Assembly: GCA_947525975.1 (NCBI GenBank)
Contig: CANNVE010000011.1
Location: 24,440-88,439 of the forward strand
Direction: 5' to 3'
DNA length: 64,000 nucleotides
Origin: an uncultured Muribaculaceae bacterium
Lineage (GTDB): Bacteria > Bacteroidota > Bacteroidia > Bacteroidales > Muribaculaceae
Shown: positions 62,108 to 64,000 of the stretch, one piece after another
Position numbering within the stretch: the first letter of the stretch is position 1
How the letters are laid out: the number at the start of each line of letters is the position of its first letter
The notes under the pieces: generated by a model
What the model saw: the letters and a program-made list of their open reading frames with translations, nothing else
What the model was told of the DNA's origin: nothing
Databases searched by the model: none
Program-made: the position numbers and the translations under genes

Positions 62108-64000
62108 ATGAAATCCGCATCATCCATCAGCTTTGCGCTTGCCGCAATGGCAGTTGTGCCGACGCTTGCCGCCGCACAGACAACAAAGTGGGTCATCGAC
62201 CCCGTTTATGAGAGCATCAGTCTGGTTTGCAACAATTCAATCATCGAAGCCAAGAGCGCCGATGCCACAGCCTTCTACACTCTGGGAGGCGAGAAGATAT
62301 TTGAGACTTCGGGCGCGGCTGCAGCCGACGCAGAAGGCAACATCATCCTCAAGGATAAGGACTCGGGCATGATCGTAGGCTTCGTGAACGCAGACGGAAA
62401 GAAAATCGACATGCCGGCCGTAAAGCCCGTGGGCGAGGCAGCGTTTGTAGATGGCCTGCTGATGTATGACAACGATGGCGCATACGGCACCGTCGACACC
62501 GAGGGTAACCGCCATGAGATGCCCAAAGGCGTGATACGCGCTTTCCCGTATTCTCACGGATATGCCCTGTATCAGGCTTACGCACAGCCCGAAAAGAAGA
62601 AAGATCCTTACTACGCATACAGCAGCCTCGGAAGCGAGGTCGACTATTCGATCGACGGAAAGAAGATCAAGCGTGACGACATAAAATTCCTGTCGAGCGT
62701 AGCTCCCGACGGACGCGCCATTGCTGTCATAGGCGACAAGGTATACTGGTTTGAGGCCGATGGCGGCGCGTTCAAGCCGATGTTGATCGAAGGCCAGCAG
62801 CCAAGCCTGACTGAGCGCACATTGAATGACCTTAAGAGTTTCGGCGAATCGGGCGTGTACACGTTCCGTGGCCATCTTGAGCCGAAGCGCAGCGTGACTA
62901 TCTGCTTCACCGAGACATTTGTTCCTGACAAGATCGTCAGCGGAGATATGCGCATGGAATTCAAGGCTTCTGCCTCGACCGACAAGAAAGAGCAGGCTCC
63001 TGAGGCCGACAAGGCTCTCCCGGCAAGCAATTTCTCTCTTGCGCAAGTGGATTCCACCCACTATGTGCTGAAGTATAAGGATGCCACCGTTCCCACCGGC
63101 AAGTTCGAGGCTTTCGGGTCGATGTTTGGCGACTATGCCGCTGTCAAAGAGGCAGGCAAGTGGGGTATTCTGACTTTCGTGCCAGCAGTGAACTATGATT
63201 TCGTGCTCCGCGGCGCCAATGACGAAGACAATATCGCATTCCGCCACGCCAAGGCCAAGGCTGAGCTAATAGTGGACCTTCCCGCAGGAATCAGCGCTTC
63301 TGAATTCAGCGTGTCGGTGCCCGACTCAGTGGCTGACCTGATGGCTATCGATGATTTCGACCGCACGGAGAAGACTGCCGGCGGCATCACCCGCGTCACC
63401 TATCCCGTCACCCTGAGCATACCTCCCACAATCACTGACCAGGTGTCGGAGATAAATTATCCCATCGACGTGCTGATTTCGGGCGAGAAGCAATCAAGCC
63501 AGAATGTGAAGGCTAACGCTTGGTATGTGAAGAATTACATCATGACCATCGACGCAGACCCCAAGAATGCCCTCGACGCTTACGGCAATGTGCAATTCGT
63601 GGTCAATGTGGAGAAGGATCAGCCTGACGGAGCCGATTATCCGATCAATGTGCAGATTGTGCCTGAATCTCCCATGAGCCAGATTTCCTGGAACTCAAGC
63701 AAGATCACAGAGACTAAGTATCAATTCAAAGTGGCTAATCTGATGCCCGGCACCAACCGCGTATGGATCGTGATGAACGAAGAGGGCTGTCCGACCATCA
63801 ACATGCCATTCGAACTTGAAAACACCGGAGCCTCGTCCAAGCATCAGGCGGCAGTAGAGCCTCAGCCTGTACAGCAGCAGTATCAGCAGGCGGCTCCCGC
63901 GCAGCAGCCGATGCAGCAGGTTCAGTACCAGCAGGCAGCCCAGCCGCAGCAATATCAGCAGGCGGCCCCCGCGCAGCAGCCGATGCAGCAGGTGCAGTAC
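62108..64000 (+). CDS. Secreted protein with a Gln-rich repeat C-terminus (3' end outside window)
   Basis: The frame opens with ATG at 62108 and stays open to the last base (631 codons), so it is 3'-truncated. A signal peptide is clear (SISFALAAMAVVPTLAAAQ). The first half has WG-like or beta-propeller pieces (SLGSEVDYSIDGKKI and AAVKEAGKWGIL), although fewer than in a canonical WG-repeat protein. From about 585 to the edge the chain is Gln/Pro/Tyr-rich with the unit QQYQQAAPAQQPMQQVQ repeated. No enzyme motif is seen. It is divergent from ftsY, with 217 bases between. Confidence 0.78.
   Translation, partial: MKSASSISFALAAMAVVPTLAAAQTTKWVIDPVYESISLVCNNSIIEAKSADATAFYTLGGEKIFETSGAAAADAEGNIILKDKDSGMIVGFVNADGKKIDMPAVKPVGEAAFVDGLLMYDNDGAYGTVDTEGNRHEMPKGVIRAFPYSHGYALYQAYAQPEKKKDPYYAYSSLGSEVDYSIDGKKIKRDDIKFLSSVAPDGRAIAVIGDKVYWFEADGGAFKPMLIEGQQPSLTERTLNDLKSFGESGVYTFRGHLEPKRSVTICFTETFVPDKIVSGDMRMEFKASASTDKKEQAPEADKALPASNFSLAQVDSTHYVLKYKDATVPTGKFEAFGSMFGDYAAVKEAGKWGILTFVPAVNYDFVLRGANDEDNIAFRHAKAKAELIVDLPAGISASEFSVSVPDSVADLMAIDDFDRTEKTAGGITRVTYPVTLSIPPTITDQVSEINYPIDVLISGEKQSSQNVKANAWYVKNYIMTIDADPKNALDAYGNVQFVVNVEKDQPDGADYPINVQIVPESPMSQISWNSSKITETKYQFKVANLMPGTNRVWIVMNEEGCPTINMPFELENTGASSKHQAAVEPQPVQQQYQQAAPAQQPMQQVQYQQAAQPQQYQQAAPAQQPMQQVQY
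63871..64000 (+). repeat. Gln-rich coding repeat at the right edge
   Basis: A unit of about 75-80 bases (CAGCAGTATCAGCAGGCGGC followed by CCGCGCAGCAGCCGATGCAG) occurs near 63880 and again near 63950, and runs off the window. Copy number cannot be counted here. Confidence 0.7.

Noticed and set aside
60901..62211. A 436-codon plus-strand frame across ftsY and its upstream gap
   Set aside because: It is antisense to ftsY, has no domain pattern and ends inside the signal-peptide region of the following gene.

Overview
The window reads as a chromosomal segment of a gut-type Bacteroidales bacterium, most likely of the Muribaculaceae (S24-7) group. The reasons are promoters of the Bacteroidetes form (TTG, about 19-22 bases, TAnnTTTG), a nuo locus without nuoEFG, a BACON-type lipoprotein, LptE/SecG/DUF4494/DUF3857 family genes typical of the phylum, almost no strong Shine-Dalgarno sequences, and GC-rich core genes. 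The family-level placement is an inference from gene content; no rRNA or tRNA gene was seen.

Layout. (1) 1-3400: the 3' part of a class II fructose-bisphosphate aldolase gene, then a monocistronic BACON lipoprotein. (2) 3407-20864: one 17-kb same-strand block for energy conservation, in which the eight ATP synthase genes (atpD-C-B-E-F-H-A-G) sit inside the complex I genes: nuoA-B-CD-H lie before and nuoI-J-K-L-M-N after. A strong hairpin terminator closes the block at 20884-20927. (3) 21056-24208, minus strand: ribBA and an LptF/LptG-type permease. (4) 24670-34375, plus strand: a phospho-signalling island. It holds a transmembrane Ser/Thr kinase, a LytTR protein, three FHA proteins, a secreted caspase-like protease, zinc ribbons, a PP2C phosphatase, a secreted Sel1-repeat protein and two related glycine-zipper/acidic proteins near either end of the effector part. 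This is the best candidate for an undescribed system. (5) 34430-37090, minus: an AT-richer type II restriction-modification cassette (C5 methyltransferase and a restriction enzyme apparently split in an A5 tract). (6) 37108-46514, minus: GT39 glycosyltransferase, FtsB/DivIC, U32 (TrhP-like), SecG, a TPR-like protein, LptE, a sigma-54 activator, a sugar MFS transporter, YggS and DUF4494. (7) 46717-51764: a TPR lipoprotein-like or secreted protein with a TTG start, convergent with an O-acetylation operon (two SGNH esterases and an MBOAT transferase). (8) 51788-53602: an AT-rich AlbA_2 (Schlafen-type) protein with a 21-bp minisatellite. (9) 53755-61890, minus: two secreted DUF3857/transglutaminase proteins, a Crp/Fnr regulator, isochorismate synthase, RimO and FtsY. 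(10) 62108-end: the start of a secreted protein with a Gln/Pro-rich repeat tail, cut by the window edge.

The energy block couples a proton-pumping, headless complex I to an ATP synthase whose c-ring residues look proton-type, so co-transcription would match proton source and consumer. In the signalling island, kinase, phosphatase and FHA readers make a complete phosphothreonine circuit, and the exported caspase and Sel1 proteins suggest that the circuit acts on or across the envelope. That functional reading is inference.
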